The notes under the pieces were generated by a model that saw only the letters and a program-made list of their open reading frames with translations, was not told the DNA's origin and did not search any database. Source: Paractinoplanes tereljensis (GTDB lineage: Bacteria > Actinomycetota > Actinomycetes > Mycobacteriales > Micromonosporaceae). Taken from it: a DNA stretch of 64,000 nt. Every line of letters begins with the position of its first letter. The stretch's first letter is position 1. The DNA lies in contig NZ_BOMY01000002.1 of assembly GCF_016862435.1 (NCBI RefSeq), positions 434,001-498,000 of the forward strand, given 5' to 3'. Both the position numbers and the translations under genes were made by a program. This document shows, one piece after another, positions 8,301 to 18,087 of this stretch.

Positions 8301-10442
8301 GGCGGCCTGCTCGGCGGACAGGTCGCGGCCCAGCAGCTCGGGCAGCACGAACTGGGCCTCGGCGAGCGTGCTGAAGTCCCGCAGCCAGGTGAAGGTGGCG
8401 GCCAGCGCGACCGTGGCCTGCTCGGCCGAGAGCGCCCGGCCGAGCACGGCGTGCAGCACGAACTGCGCCTCGGCGACCGCCCCGAACTCGTGCAGCCAGA
8501 CGAAGGCGGCCGCCACCGCCACCGCGGCGTCGTCGGCGGGCAGATCGCGGCCCAGCAGCTCGGGCAGCACGAACCCGGCCTCGGGCGTGATGCCGTAATC
8601 CAGCAGCCAGGTGAAGGCGGCGGCGACGCCGGCCGCGGCCTCGTCGGCCGGCAGGTCCCGGCCCAGCACGGCACGCAGGACGAAGCGGGATTCCGAGGTG
8701 GTGCCCTGCTGCTCCAGCCAGTTGAGCGCGTGGCCGGCCGCAGTGGCGACCTGTGCCGGGGTGAGCGACGCGTTCAGCAGCAGCGACGGCAGGACGAACT
8801 GGGCCGTCGGCGTACCGCCGTGCCGCTGGACCCAGGCGAACGCGTACCGGATCACCGCGTCGGTGCGCTCGTCGGCGGCGCGGTCCAGCAGCGGCCGCAG
8901 GATGAAGGTCGCCTCCAGCCGGTTGTGGTGGATCGCCAGCCAGATCATCGACTCGTCGATGAACCGGTCGGTGGAGACGTTCGCCCGCAGGCCCTTGTAG
9001 AGCAGGTGCCGGGCGGGCAGCGAGCGGGCGTGCTCGGCCAGCCAGGGTGCGACGATGCGATCCCAGTGGCTCACCGCGACCGGCGACCAGGACGGGTTGT
9101 CCATCACGGCGCCGAGCGCGTACGCGCCCTCGTCCTGTTCCCGGGCCAGCAGCGCGCCGACCGCGTCCGCGTGGTGCTCCAGCCAGTGGCCGCAGCACGC
9201 CTGCAGCGGCACGGCCCGATTTTCCAGGGCCAGGTCGCGCATCACCCGGCCGAGGTTCGTCGCGTACCGCCCGATCGTGCGGCCCCGGGTCAGGCAGGCG
9301 CCGAGGATGTCGTCGGCGGCCGCGGCCCGCACCAGCCCGCTTCCCGGGCGGTGGAAGGCTCGGTCGACAAGCTGGTCGGTGACCGAGTCGTGCACCGAGG
9401 CGTACTCGCCGGACTCGGCGACCAGCCAGCCCATCCGGCTCATGATCTCGAAGAGGTGCTCGGCGTCGCCGTCGCCGGTGTCGGACACGGCGTTGCCGCA
9501 GGCGATCAGGTTGTCCCGGGGCTGCGGCCCGCCGACGGCCATGGCCACACAGGCCCGCAGGCGTACGTCCAATTGCGGGCCACCACCGCGCGGCGCCAGC
9601 AACTCGTCCTCGGCCAGCCGCCGGTTGAGCCAGTCCACCAGGTCGCCGGGCCGGATGCCGGCCAGCACCCGCTGCAGGGTCCCGGCTTTCGCCCGGATCT
9701 CGGCCTCGATCGCCACCAGCATCGCGATGATCGGCCGGGTGCCACAGAGCTGAAGCAGGCTCTGCGGGTCCACCGTGGTCATCGCGGTGGGCGCCAGCGA
9801 TCGGACGATCTGGTCGCGGATCTGAACCATTCGGGTCTCGTCCGGGTCCAGACCGGCGACCTCGAACAGGCGATTGATCGGGACCTCGGTATTCAGGTAC
9901 CACCCCGGGCGCACCGACGCGAGCAGGGCGACGTGCATCCCGTCCCGGCGGGCGTCCGGCAGCACCTGCTGGTAGAGCCCGACCGGGTCGAGGCCGGTGC
10001 AGTCGTTCAGGTAGTCCAGGATCAGCAGGGTGCGCTCGGAGCCCAGCGCGTGCAGCGCGTTGGTCAGGTCGGCGTTGGTGACCAGCGGTTCACCGGCCTT
10101 GACGTGCAGCACCGTCCACCCGGCCGCGACGGCCAGGGCGCCGACCTCGAAACAGGTGCGGGTCTTGCCGGTGCCGGCCGCCCCGACCAGCAGGATGCCG
10201 CGCTGGTCGGCGGTCGTCCCGAGGCGTTCGAGGCCGAGCCGCTCGATGAGGCGATCGGGGTGGGTGATCGCGTCGTCCGGCGGCGGCACGAAGGGCAGGC
10301 AGTCGTCGCGCAGGTTGCGGCGCAGGCCGTCCAGGGCGGCCACCTCGTCGGCGTGCGACACGATGCCGGAGCGCGGCCAGGACGCGGCCGGCGGCCCGGC
10401 ATAGGCGTGGTAGTGCAGCTCCTGGATGCTCTGCGCGGCCAC
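5349..10442 (-). CDS. Giant STAND/NLR-like P-loop NTPase with ~32 helical repeats
   Basis: A 1,697-residue cytoplasmic protein without signal peptide. Residues 1-20 hold a short His/Tyr-rich motif. Residues ~80-300 form a P-loop NTPase with Walker A GAAGTGKT (88-95), Walker B-like LLILDYLND (~139-147) and a sensor-like LLASVRPGW. Residues ~300-500 look like the winged-helix/helical arm of STAND proteins. From residue ~500 to the end runs a solenoid of ~37-residue repeats with consensus AWLxxHGxTPEAxFVLRAVLGRDLPxEQAA. STAND ATPases of this build sense a ligand through the repeats and oligomerise on ATP binding. No effector domain is fused, so the effector is probably the small protein just upstream. 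GTG at 10442 is the first conventional start; an in-frame CTG at 10511 would overlap the upstream stop and add 23 residues. The family is not one I can name exactly. Confidence 0.9.
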   Translation of the reverse strand: MAAQSIQELHYHAYAGPPAASWPRSGIVSHADEVAALDGLRRNLRDDCLPFVPPPDDAITHPDRLIERLGLERLGTTADQRGILLVGAAGTGKTRTCFEVGALAVAAGWTVLHVKAGEPLVTNADLTNALHALGSERTLLILDYLNDCTGLDPVGLYQQVLPDARRDGMHVALLASVRPGWYLNTEVPINRLFEVAGLDPDETRMVQIRDQIVRSLAPTAMTTVDPQSLLQLCGTRPIIAMLVAIEAEIRAKAGTLQRVLAGIRPGDLVDWLNRRLAEDELLAPRGGGPQLDVRLRACVAMAVGGPQPRDNLIACGNAVSDTGDGDAEHLFEIMSRMGWLVAESGEYASVHDSVTDQLVDRAFHRPGSGLVRAAAADDILGACLTRGRTIGRYATNLGRVMRDLALENRAVPLQACCGHWLEHHADAVGALLAREQDEGAYALGAVMDNPSWSPVAVSHWDRIVAPWLAEHARSLPARHLLYKGLRANVSTDRFIDESMIWLAIHHNRLEATFILRPLLDRAADERTDAVIRYAFAWVQRHGGTPTAQFVLPSLLLNASLTPAQVATAAGHALNWLEQQGTTSESRFVLRAVLGRDLPADEAAAGVAAAFTWLLDYGITPEAGFVLPELLGRDLPADDAAVAVAAAFVWLHEFGAVAEAQFVLHAVLGRALSAEQATVALAATFTWLRDFSTLAEAQFVLPELLGRDLSAEQAAVAVTATLAWLQKHGTTLDARFVLRAVLSRDLPPEQAAVVVAAALGWLREYGTTPTADFVLRAVLGRDEAPEAVALAFTWLGRHGGTPEAGFVLPELLGRHLPAEQAAVVVTVALDWLQEYGTTPTADYVLRAVLGRDLPAEQAAVVVTAALGWLQEYGTTPTADFVLRALLGRDGAPEVVAAAFAWLAEHGRTPEAGFVLPELLGCDLPGDQVVDAVAAALAWLEAHGTIPEAGFVLRAVLGRDLPADQAVAPALAWLQRHGAIPEAQFVLRAVLGRALPPEQAAVAVFAALAWLQRHGATPTADFVLRAVLGRDDLPPEPAAAAIAAAFTWLRNYATVPGAGFLLPELLARPLPPEQAAAAITAAFHWLDEYGRTAEAGFLLPALVGGDLPAEQVAHAVEVAFGWLPEYGTAPNARFVLHALLRRELPADRSAEVVAGTLTWLGVHGLTPTASFVLQSLLRRDLPPEQAAAAIAAAFGWLGEHSAITEAQFVLRAVLGRADLRADQAAIAVTGAVDWLRQHGGTSEARFVLPELLGRADLTDAQATEAVAATLAWLQRHGSTPEARFVLRAVLGRDDVSEAVAVTFTWLREHGSTPETGFVLPELLGRDNLSPGQAAGAVAATLAWLGRYGRTAEARFVLRALLGRELPPDQAADAVAAGFGWLAEHGTIAEAGFVLQPLALRDLPAEQAAAVVATGLGWLREHGGAPNARFLLQSLLRRALSDEQAAEVVAAAVAWLDRHGDTPTASFVLQPFLRRKLSGDQATAAVAATLTWLRANGTTAEARFVLRALLGRADLPAEQAAEAVAAGFVWLGDFGGIPEVGFVLQPLLQRELTPDQAAIAVEAALAWLRAYGGAPNARFMLQSLFRREVSDAQAGELVAVAFAWLRRHGDTQTASYVLQVLLERDLPAEQNDVAVSAAMAWLKPYGRTRTASFVLQPLLRRDLPADQAAEVVAVANAWLAEHGNTASARYLRRCLTERTA
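5352..8837 (-). repeat. Tandem array of ~111-bp coding repeats
   Basis: I count 32 units of about 37 codons, the last partial, plus a degenerate unit beginning near 8948. Each unit holds two predicted helices: WLxxxG...A.FVLxxLLxR and an Ala-rich xLPxEQAAxxVAAAF. Two sub-types recur, with FVLRAVLGRD or FVLPELLGRD in the middle. Several units are 3-4 residues short at the same inter-helix loop (RDEAPEAVALAF, RDGAPEVVAAAF, RDDVSEAVAVTF). The near-identity of neighbouring units at the DNA level implies recent duplication or gene conversion. Confidence 0.92.
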
Positions 10443-10507
10443 CGAGTTGTTGTCGGCGGCGAAGCTGGTGGGAGAGGGCGACGCGGCGGACGGCGCGCCG
10501 GGTGCGG

Positions 10508-10990
10508 TCAGTCGCCTTGCCGCCCCGGCTTGGAGGGGTCCGCCGGGGGGACACCGAGCGTCACGTTACCCATCGTCAACGCGGCGGCGCTGCCCTGCGT
10601 GGCCCGGATGTCGACATTGCCGCCCACCGCGACACTGCGCGTGCCGACGGCGGTCGCGGTGCCCGCCATCGCCGGGTGTCTCGCCAGCTCATCAAGCAGT
10701 TCCTGGAGGGCCGGGGCGGCTTCCGGCTGCTCTTCCAGGAGGTCCTGGAGCCGGGTCGTCCACACCTGGGTCTGCCGCTCGCGGAGCTGCTCGAGCTGAT
10801 CGGCCGGGGCCGCGACCAACTGCGCGCGGGTGTCCTCCAGGCGTGCTTCGAGGACCGTCACCTGCTTCGTGTCTCTTCCGAACAAGCGCGCGACGCGATC
10901 CTTGGCCGTGTTCCAGATGTCGGTCGCAGCGGCTTCGACCAGCGCGGTGCCGCCGGCGGCCCCCAGGGCGATCAGTGTCTCAGTCAGCAT
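10508..10990 (-). CDS. Small effector-like protein with amyloid-motif-like C-terminus
   Basis: A 160-residue protein with strong RBS (GGAGG, 4 nt before the ATG). It has an N-terminal hydrophobic/amphipathic helix (residues ~3-36, TLIALGAAGGTALVEAAA then basic KDRVARLFGR), a charged coiled-coil middle (~42-110), and a Gly/Ala/Asn/Thr-rich beta-prone tail around SVAVGGNVDIRATQGSAA and LTMGNVTLG. Actinobacterial small proteins of this build, with a membrane-seeking helical domain and a short amyloid-like tail, are reported partners of NLR-like proteins. The gene is 65 bases from the GTG of the giant ATPase, on the same strand, so they form a two-gene operon. Effector function is inference; no enzymatic domain is visible. 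Confidence 0.8.
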   Translation of the reverse strand: MLTETLIALGAAGGTALVEAAATDIWNTAKDRVARLFGRDTKQVTVLEARLEDTRAQLVAAPADQLEQLRERQTQVWTTRLQDLLEEQPEAAPALQELLDELARHPAMAGTATAVGTRSVAVGGNVDIRATQGSAAALTMGNVTLGVPPADPSKPGRQGD

Positions 10991-11098
10991 CGGACCTCCA
11001 TAGTGACCATAGCCGGGTGCCGCCAGCCACGGCGGAGGTAATCTGCCCGGCCCCGCCCTTGATCAGCGTGGCCGGCGATCGTGTGGCAGGCTTTCGGA

Positions 11099-12124
11099 AT
11101 GAGCGACGCGGTGCGGTTCGGGCTTGTCGGGTTCGGCAGCGGTGGGCGGATCTTCCATGCCCCGCTCCTGGCGTCGGCGGCCAACGTCGAATTCGTCGGC
11201 GTGGTCACCAAGTCGCCGGAGCGGCGCGCCGAGGTGGCCGCGCAACTGCCGAAGGCCCGCGCGTTCGACACCATCGCCGCAATCGCCGCCGCGGGTGCCG
11301 AGGCGGTGGCGATCTCGACCCCGGCCGCCACCCACGCCGAGCTGGCGCTCGAGGCGATCGCCCAGGGGCTGGCCGTGGTGGTCGACAAGCCCTTCGCGCT
11401 CGACGTCGCGTCCGCGCAGACCGTCGTCGACGCCGCTGCGGCCAAGGGCGTGTTGCTCAGTGCCTACCAGAACCGGCGCTGGGACTCCGACTTCCTGACC
11501 CTGCGCAAGCTGATCGCCGAGGGCGGGCTGGGCACGGTCCGGCGGTTCGAGTCGCGCTTCGAGCGCTGGGACCCGGACCGCAAGATCGGCGCCGCCGGCG
11601 GCGGCACCCTGCTCGACTTCGGCTCGCACCTGGTGGACCAGGCGCTCGTCCTGCATGGTCCGGCCATCCGGGTGTACGCGGAGATGCGCGGCAACGGCGA
11701 GCTCGACGACGACTTCTTCGCGGCGCTGCACCACGTGAACGGGGTCGAGTCGCACCTGTGGGGCAGCTGGCGGCAGGCGGCGCCGGGCCCGCGGTTCCGG
11801 GTGTCCGGCTCGACCGGCGCCTACGTCATCGACAACGGCATGGACGGCCAGGAGGCACTGCTCAAGGCGGGCAAGTCACCGGCCGGCCTGGGTGACCGCT
11901 GGGGTGTGGAGCACGAGCACCGCTGGGGCCGGGTCTACCACGGCGAGACCAGCGCGCCGGTGGCCAGCGAGCGCGGCCGGTGGGACACCTTCTACCCGGC
12001 GTTCGCCCGCGCGGTGCGCGGGGACGGCCCGGTGCCGGTCGACCCGGCCGACACGCTGCGTGCGATGACGGTGCTGGACGCGGCTCGCCAGAGCGCCCGC
12101 ACCGGCACGGCGGTCCAGCTCTGA
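11099..12124 (+). CDS. Gfo/Idh/MocA-family oxidoreductase
   Basis: A 341-residue NAD(P)-dependent dehydrogenase acting on sugars, inositols or related polyols. The N-terminal Rossmann fold has the FGLVGFGSGGRIFHAP nucleotide-binding loop and a VDKPFALD motif (equivalent of the EKP signature). The C-terminal alpha/beta domain begins near YQNRRWDSDF and contains GGGTLLDFGSHLVDQA. ATG at 11099 is chosen over an upstream GTG at 11081 because homologues start a few residues before the Rossmann strand. It stands alone: the effector-like gene is divergent (108-bp gap) and the TetR gene is convergent. The substrate is not predictable. Confidence 0.9.
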   Translation: MSDAVRFGLVGFGSGGRIFHAPLLASAANVEFVGVVTKSPERRAEVAAQLPKARAFDTIAAIAAAGAEAVAISTPAATHAELALEAIAQGLAVVVDKPFALDVASAQTVVDAAAAKGVLLSAYQNRRWDSDFLTLRKLIAEGGLGTVRRFESRFERWDPDRKIGAAGGGTLLDFGSHLVDQALVLHGPAIRVYAEMRGNGELDDDFFAALHHVNGVESHLWGSWRQAAPGPRFRVSGSTGAYVIDNGMDGQEALLKAGKSPAGLGDRWGVEHEHRWGRVYHGETSAPVASERGRWDTFYPAFARAVRGDGPVPVDPADTLRAMTVLDAARQSARTGTAVQL

Positions 12125-12140
12125 ACCGGCCTGGCCGGCG

Positions 12141-12683
12141 CTAGGCGCGCAGGCCGTCCAGGGCCAGGGCGATCACCCGGTCGCGCTGGGCGTCGTCGAC
12201 GAACGCGGCCGAGGTCAGGCCGGAGACCAGGCGCAGCAGGTCGTCGAAGCTGACGTCGGTCCGCACCGCGCCCGCCTTCTGAGCCCGCTCCAGCAGCGGC
12301 TCGCCCGCGTCGTACATGGTGCGGCGGCAGGTGGCGAACATTTCCGACTCGCGGTTCAGCGCCTCGATGATGGCGCGCTTGGTCACCGCGTACGCCACGA
12401 AGCGGTGGAGCCACGCGGTGAGCGCGTCCCACGGCGGAAGCGAGGCGACCGCCGTCGCGGCCGCGCTCAGCTGGTCGACCTCCTCGACGTAGACCGCCTC
12501 GAACAGGTCGCGCCGGGTCGGGAAGTTGCGGTACAGCGTGCCGATGCCGACGCCGGCCCGCCGGGCGATGTCCTCCAGCGACGCGTCGGTGCCGTTCTCG
12601 GCGAAGGCGTCGCGGGCGGCGGCGAGCAGCGCGTCGAAGTTACGCCGAGCATCCGCCCGCTGCGGACGACGCACGGTAACCAT
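12141..12683 (-). CDS. TetR-family repressor of the adjacent efflux gene
   Basis: 180 residues. An N-terminal helix-turn-helix (ASLEDIARRAGVGIGTLYRNF) is followed by an all-helical ligand/dimer domain. The ATG at 12683 has a good RBS (GGGGAGGG); longer in-frame starts to 12734 run into the operator region and are less likely. It is divergent from the MFS transporter and shares a 63-bp intergenic region containing an AAACGGAG-type site, the standard arrangement of a drug-responsive repressor and its pump. Autorepression is likely. The inducer is unknown. Confidence 0.9.
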   Translation of the reverse strand: MVTVRRPQRADARRNFDALLAAARDAFAENGTDASLEDIARRAGVGIGTLYRNFPTRRDLFEAVYVEEVDQLSAAATAVASLPPWDALTAWLHRFVAYAVTKRAIIEALNRESEMFATCRRTMYDAGEPLLERAQKAGAVRTDVSFDDLLRLVSGLTSAAFVDDAQRDRVIALALDGLRA

Positions 12684-12713
12684 GGTGACCCTCCCCACAT
12701 GCTGGGGCCTTGC

Positions 12714-12734
12714 GAAACGGAGGCCCCCCTCCAC
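12714..12734. promoter_or_regulatory. Candidate TetR operator between repressor and efflux genes
   Basis: GAAACGGAGGCCCCCCTCCAC is an imperfect palindrome with a conserved AAACGGAG half-site, as seen at many TetR-controlled efflux promoters. It lies between the divergent TetR and MFS starts, about 12 nt before the MFS ATG, so binding could block both genes. Confidence 0.5.
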
Positions 12735-12746
12735 TAATCTGGAGGC

Positions 12747-14183
12747 ATGCCTCGACTTTATCAGGCCTCGCCGCGCGCCACCTTCACGGTGCTCGCCGCT
12801 GCGGCAGCCGCCTTCTCACTGATGCAGTCGCTGGTCACGCCGGTGCTGCCGACGATCCAGCAGGACCTGCACACGAGCACCGGAACGGTCACCTGGGTGC
12901 TGACCGCCTGGCTGCTCGCGGCCTCGGTGGCGACCCCACTGGTCGGCCGCATCGCCGACATGATCGGCAAGGACCGCGCCCTCCTGATGGCGCTGGCCGC
13001 GATCGCGGTCGGCTGCCTGGTGGCCGCGCTGGCGCCGAACATCGGCGTCCTCATCGTCGCCCGGGTCCTGCAGGGTCTCGGCGGTGCCGTCTTCCCGGTG
13101 TCGTTCGGGATCATCCGCGACGAGTTCCCGCCCCAGCGGGTCACCTCGGCGGTCGGCGTGATGGCCGCGGTCATCGCCACCGGCAGCGGGCTCGGCATCG
13201 TGCTGGCCGGCCCGATCGTCGGCGCCCTGGACTGGCGCTGGCTGTTCTGGATCCCGATGGCCGTGGTCACGGTGGTCGGGGTGGTGGCCTGGCGGGTGGT
13301 CCCGGCGTCGCCGGTGCGCACCCCCGGCAAGGTCAACTGGTTGTCCGCCGTACTCCTCTCGGCCTGGCTTGTCGCTCTTCTCCTCCCGCTCAGCAAGGGC
13401 ACCGCCTGGGGTTGGGGTTCGGCCCGCACCATCGGCCTGCTGGTCGCCGCCGCGGTCCTGCTGGCGGCGTGGTTCGTCGCCGAGCTCCGCTCGGCCAACC
13501 CGCTCATCGACATGCGGATGATGCGCCTGCCGGCGGTCTGGACCACCAACCTGGTGGCGCTGCTCTTCGGGGCCGCGATGTTCGGGGTCTTCGCCTTCCT
13601 GCCGCAGCTCATGCAGGTTCCGAAGGCTTCCGGGTACGGGTTCGGAGCGACCGTGACCGGCGCCGGCCTACTGATGCTGCCGATGCTGGTGACCATGGCG
13701 GTGTTCGGCTCGCTGAGCGGCCCGCTGACCCGCTGGCTGCCCAGCAAGGCGCAGCTGGTGATCGGCGCGGTGCTGGCCGCGGTCTCCTGCTTCTCGCTGG
13801 CGCTGGCGCACTCCGACAAGGCCGCGGTGGCGGTGGCCGGCGGCGTGTTCGGCATCGGCCTGGGCCTGATCTACTCGTCGATGATCAGCCTGATCGTGCA
13901 GAGCGTGCCGATGCACCAGACCGGCGTCGCGTCCGGCATGAACACCAACATCCGCACCATCGGCGCGAGCATCGGCACCGCGATCGTGAGCTCGATCGTC
14001 ACCAGCCACCCCGGCGTGGCCGGCCTGCCGGCCGAGTCCGGCTTCACCGAGTCGTTCCTGATCCTGGGCGGCATCGCGGTGGCCGCGATCGCGGTCGCCC
14101 TGCTGGTCCCGACCGCGAAGCGCGCGGTGGCGCCGGAGCGCCCGGCCGAGGTGCTGCCGGAGCTGTCACCGGTCGAGGTATGA
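12747..14183 (+). CDS. DHA2-type MFS multidrug efflux transporter
   Basis: 478 residues of mainly hydrophobic sequence consistent with 14 transmembrane helices. Visible landmarks are the motif-A region after helix 2 (TPLVGRIADMIGKDRAL), the motif-C-like Gly/Pro segment in helix 5 (GSGLGIVLAGPIVGALDWRWLFW), and the late SGMNTNIRTIGASIGTA motif common in EmrB/QacA-type proton antiporters. It sits in the cytoplasmic membrane and should export a hydrophobic or cationic drug. The ATG at 12747 follows TCTGGAGGC. It is divergent from, and probably repressed by, the TetR gene. A long hairpin follows the stop. Confidence 0.92.
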   Translation: MPRLYQASPRATFTVLAAAAAAFSLMQSLVTPVLPTIQQDLHTSTGTVTWVLTAWLLAASVATPLVGRIADMIGKDRALLMALAAIAVGCLVAALAPNIGVLIVARVLQGLGGAVFPVSFGIIRDEFPPQRVTSAVGVMAAVIATGSGLGIVLAGPIVGALDWRWLFWIPMAVVTVVGVVAWRVVPASPVRTPGKVNWLSAVLLSAWLVALLLPLSKGTAWGWGSARTIGLLVAAAVLLAAWFVAELRSANPLIDMRMMRLPAVWTTNLVALLFGAAMFGVFAFLPQLMQVPKASGYGFGATVTGAGLLMLPMLVTMAVFGSLSGPLTRWLPSKAQLVIGAVLAAVSCFSLALAHSDKAAVAVAGGVFGIGLGLIYSSMISLIVQSVPMHQTGVASGMNTNIRTIGASIGTAIVSSIVTSHPGVAGLPAESGFTESFLILGGIAVAAIAVALLVPTAKRAVAPERPAEVLPELSPVEV

Positions 14184-14213
14184 GTTTGTAAGAACAAGAG
14201 CGGCTGGAACAGA

Positions 14214-14270
14214 GTTTGTCCGGACAAAGGGCGGGTGGGTGTTTACCCATCCGCCCTTGTCCTGACAAAC
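14214..14270. terminator. Long bidirectional hairpin terminator
   Basis: Arms 14214-14240 and 14245-14270 pair over about 26 bp around a 4-base loop, with one bulge, one mismatch and one G-T pair. It sits between the convergent MFS and GH9 genes, and should end transcription from both sides. Confidence 0.8.
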
Positions 14271-14280
14271 CTAAGTTCGG

Positions 14281-17151
<2,871 letters not shown>

Positions 17152-18012
17152 TCAGACCGCCGCCTGCCGGCGGAGCGTCTCGACGATCTGGTTCATGTTG
17201 TTTACCAGCGAGATGTGGCCCTCGCCCGGGACCAGGTGCACCTCGGGCTGCGGCAGGTGGGCGGCCAGCCAGCGACCGTGCCCGTACGGCACCATCCGGT
17301 CCTGGTCGCCCTGCCAGAGCGAGACCGGCGGTTCGATGCCGGCCACGTCGAAGCCCCAGGGTTTGCAGAAGGCCAGGTCGTCGTCGCGCCAGCCGGCCGT
17401 CCCGCCGGACAGGGCGTGCCGCAGCGACCGGGCCAGGTACTCGGCGAAGCCGTCGGCCAGCGCCCGTTTGTCCACCTCGGAGACCAGGTCGCCGAACGCG
17501 GCGATGACCTCGTCCGGCTGCACCTGGGCGAACGAGCCCTCGGCCTCGGCCAGGGACGCCTCCAGCTCGGCCGGGCCGGCCAGCGCCTTGCCGAACTCCT
17601 CGATGTTCTCCGCGCCCATGCCCTCGAACCAGTCGAGGCCCTCGACGCCGTAGGGCGCCACGCCGGCGATGGTGGCCGCGGCGAGACAGCGGTCCGGCAG
17701 CAGCGCGGCGCAGGCCAGGGCGTGCGGACCACCGCCCGACCAGCCGACCGTCACGAACTCGGCGATGCCGATCGCGTCGAGCACGGCGGCGGTGTCGGCG
17801 GCCGCGTCGGCGACTCTTCGGCCGGGCAGCGGGGTCGAGGTCGCATAGCCGGGGCGGCTGATCATCACGACCCGGACGCCAGGCGGGAAGAGCGACTCGC
17901 GGGAGACCGCGCCGCCCGGGGTGCCGTGATGAAGCACCAGCGGCAGTCCGTCCGCGGGGCCCTCGACCAGATATTCCAGCACTCGCCCGTCCGGCAGCTT
18001 CACGCTCTCCAT
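17152..18012 (-). CDS. Alpha/beta-hydrolase
   Basis: 286 residues with a complete catalytic triad: nucleophile Ser in GWSGGGPHA, Asp in QGDQDRMVP and His in GEGHISL. The oxyanion region is LHHGTPGG. A lid of helices lies between them. No signal peptide is present, so it is cytoplasmic. The ATG at 18012 starts a compact fold. It is monocistronic: the hairpin terminator of the alpha-glucan operon lies just upstream. The substrate (ester, epoxide or peptide) cannot be chosen from sequence. Confidence 0.88.
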   Translation of the reverse strand: MESVKLPDGRVLEYLVEGPADGLPLVLHHGTPGGAVSRESLFPPGVRVVMISRPGYATSTPLPGRRVADAAADTAAVLDAIGIAEFVTVGWSGGGPHALACAALLPDRCLAAATIAGVAPYGVEGLDWFEGMGAENIEEFGKALAGPAELEASLAEAEGSFAQVQPDEVIAAFGDLVSEVDKRALADGFAEYLARSLRHALSGGTAGWRDDDLAFCKPWGFDVAGIEPPVSLWQGDQDRMVPYGHGRWLAAHLPQPEVHLVPGEGHISLVNNMNQIVETLRRQAAV

Positions 18013-18029
18013 GGGGACATTTTACGAGC

Positions 18030-18065
18030 GGAGGGGCCCGCACCGGACGCGGTGCGGGCCCCTCC
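18030..18065 (-). terminator. Strong hairpin terminator of the alpha-glucan operon
   Basis: A perfect 16-bp GC-rich stem with a 4-base loop lies 22 nt downstream of the stop of the GH87-like gene and separates it from the hydrolase gene. Confidence 0.85.
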
Positions 18066-18087
18066 TTCTGGGGATGGGAGCGGGGTA

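Noticed and set aside
5352..8837. Could the regular ~111-bp repeats be a CRISPR array or satellite?
   Set aside because: Period is a multiple of three, stays in frame and encodes conserved helices; there are no unique spacers.
6849..10799. 1,316-codon open frame on the plus strand opposite the repeat protein
   Set aside because: It is an antisense shadow of GC-rich repeats: Gly/Gln/Ala-rich with no family resemblance, while the minus strand has clear P-loop and repeat structure.
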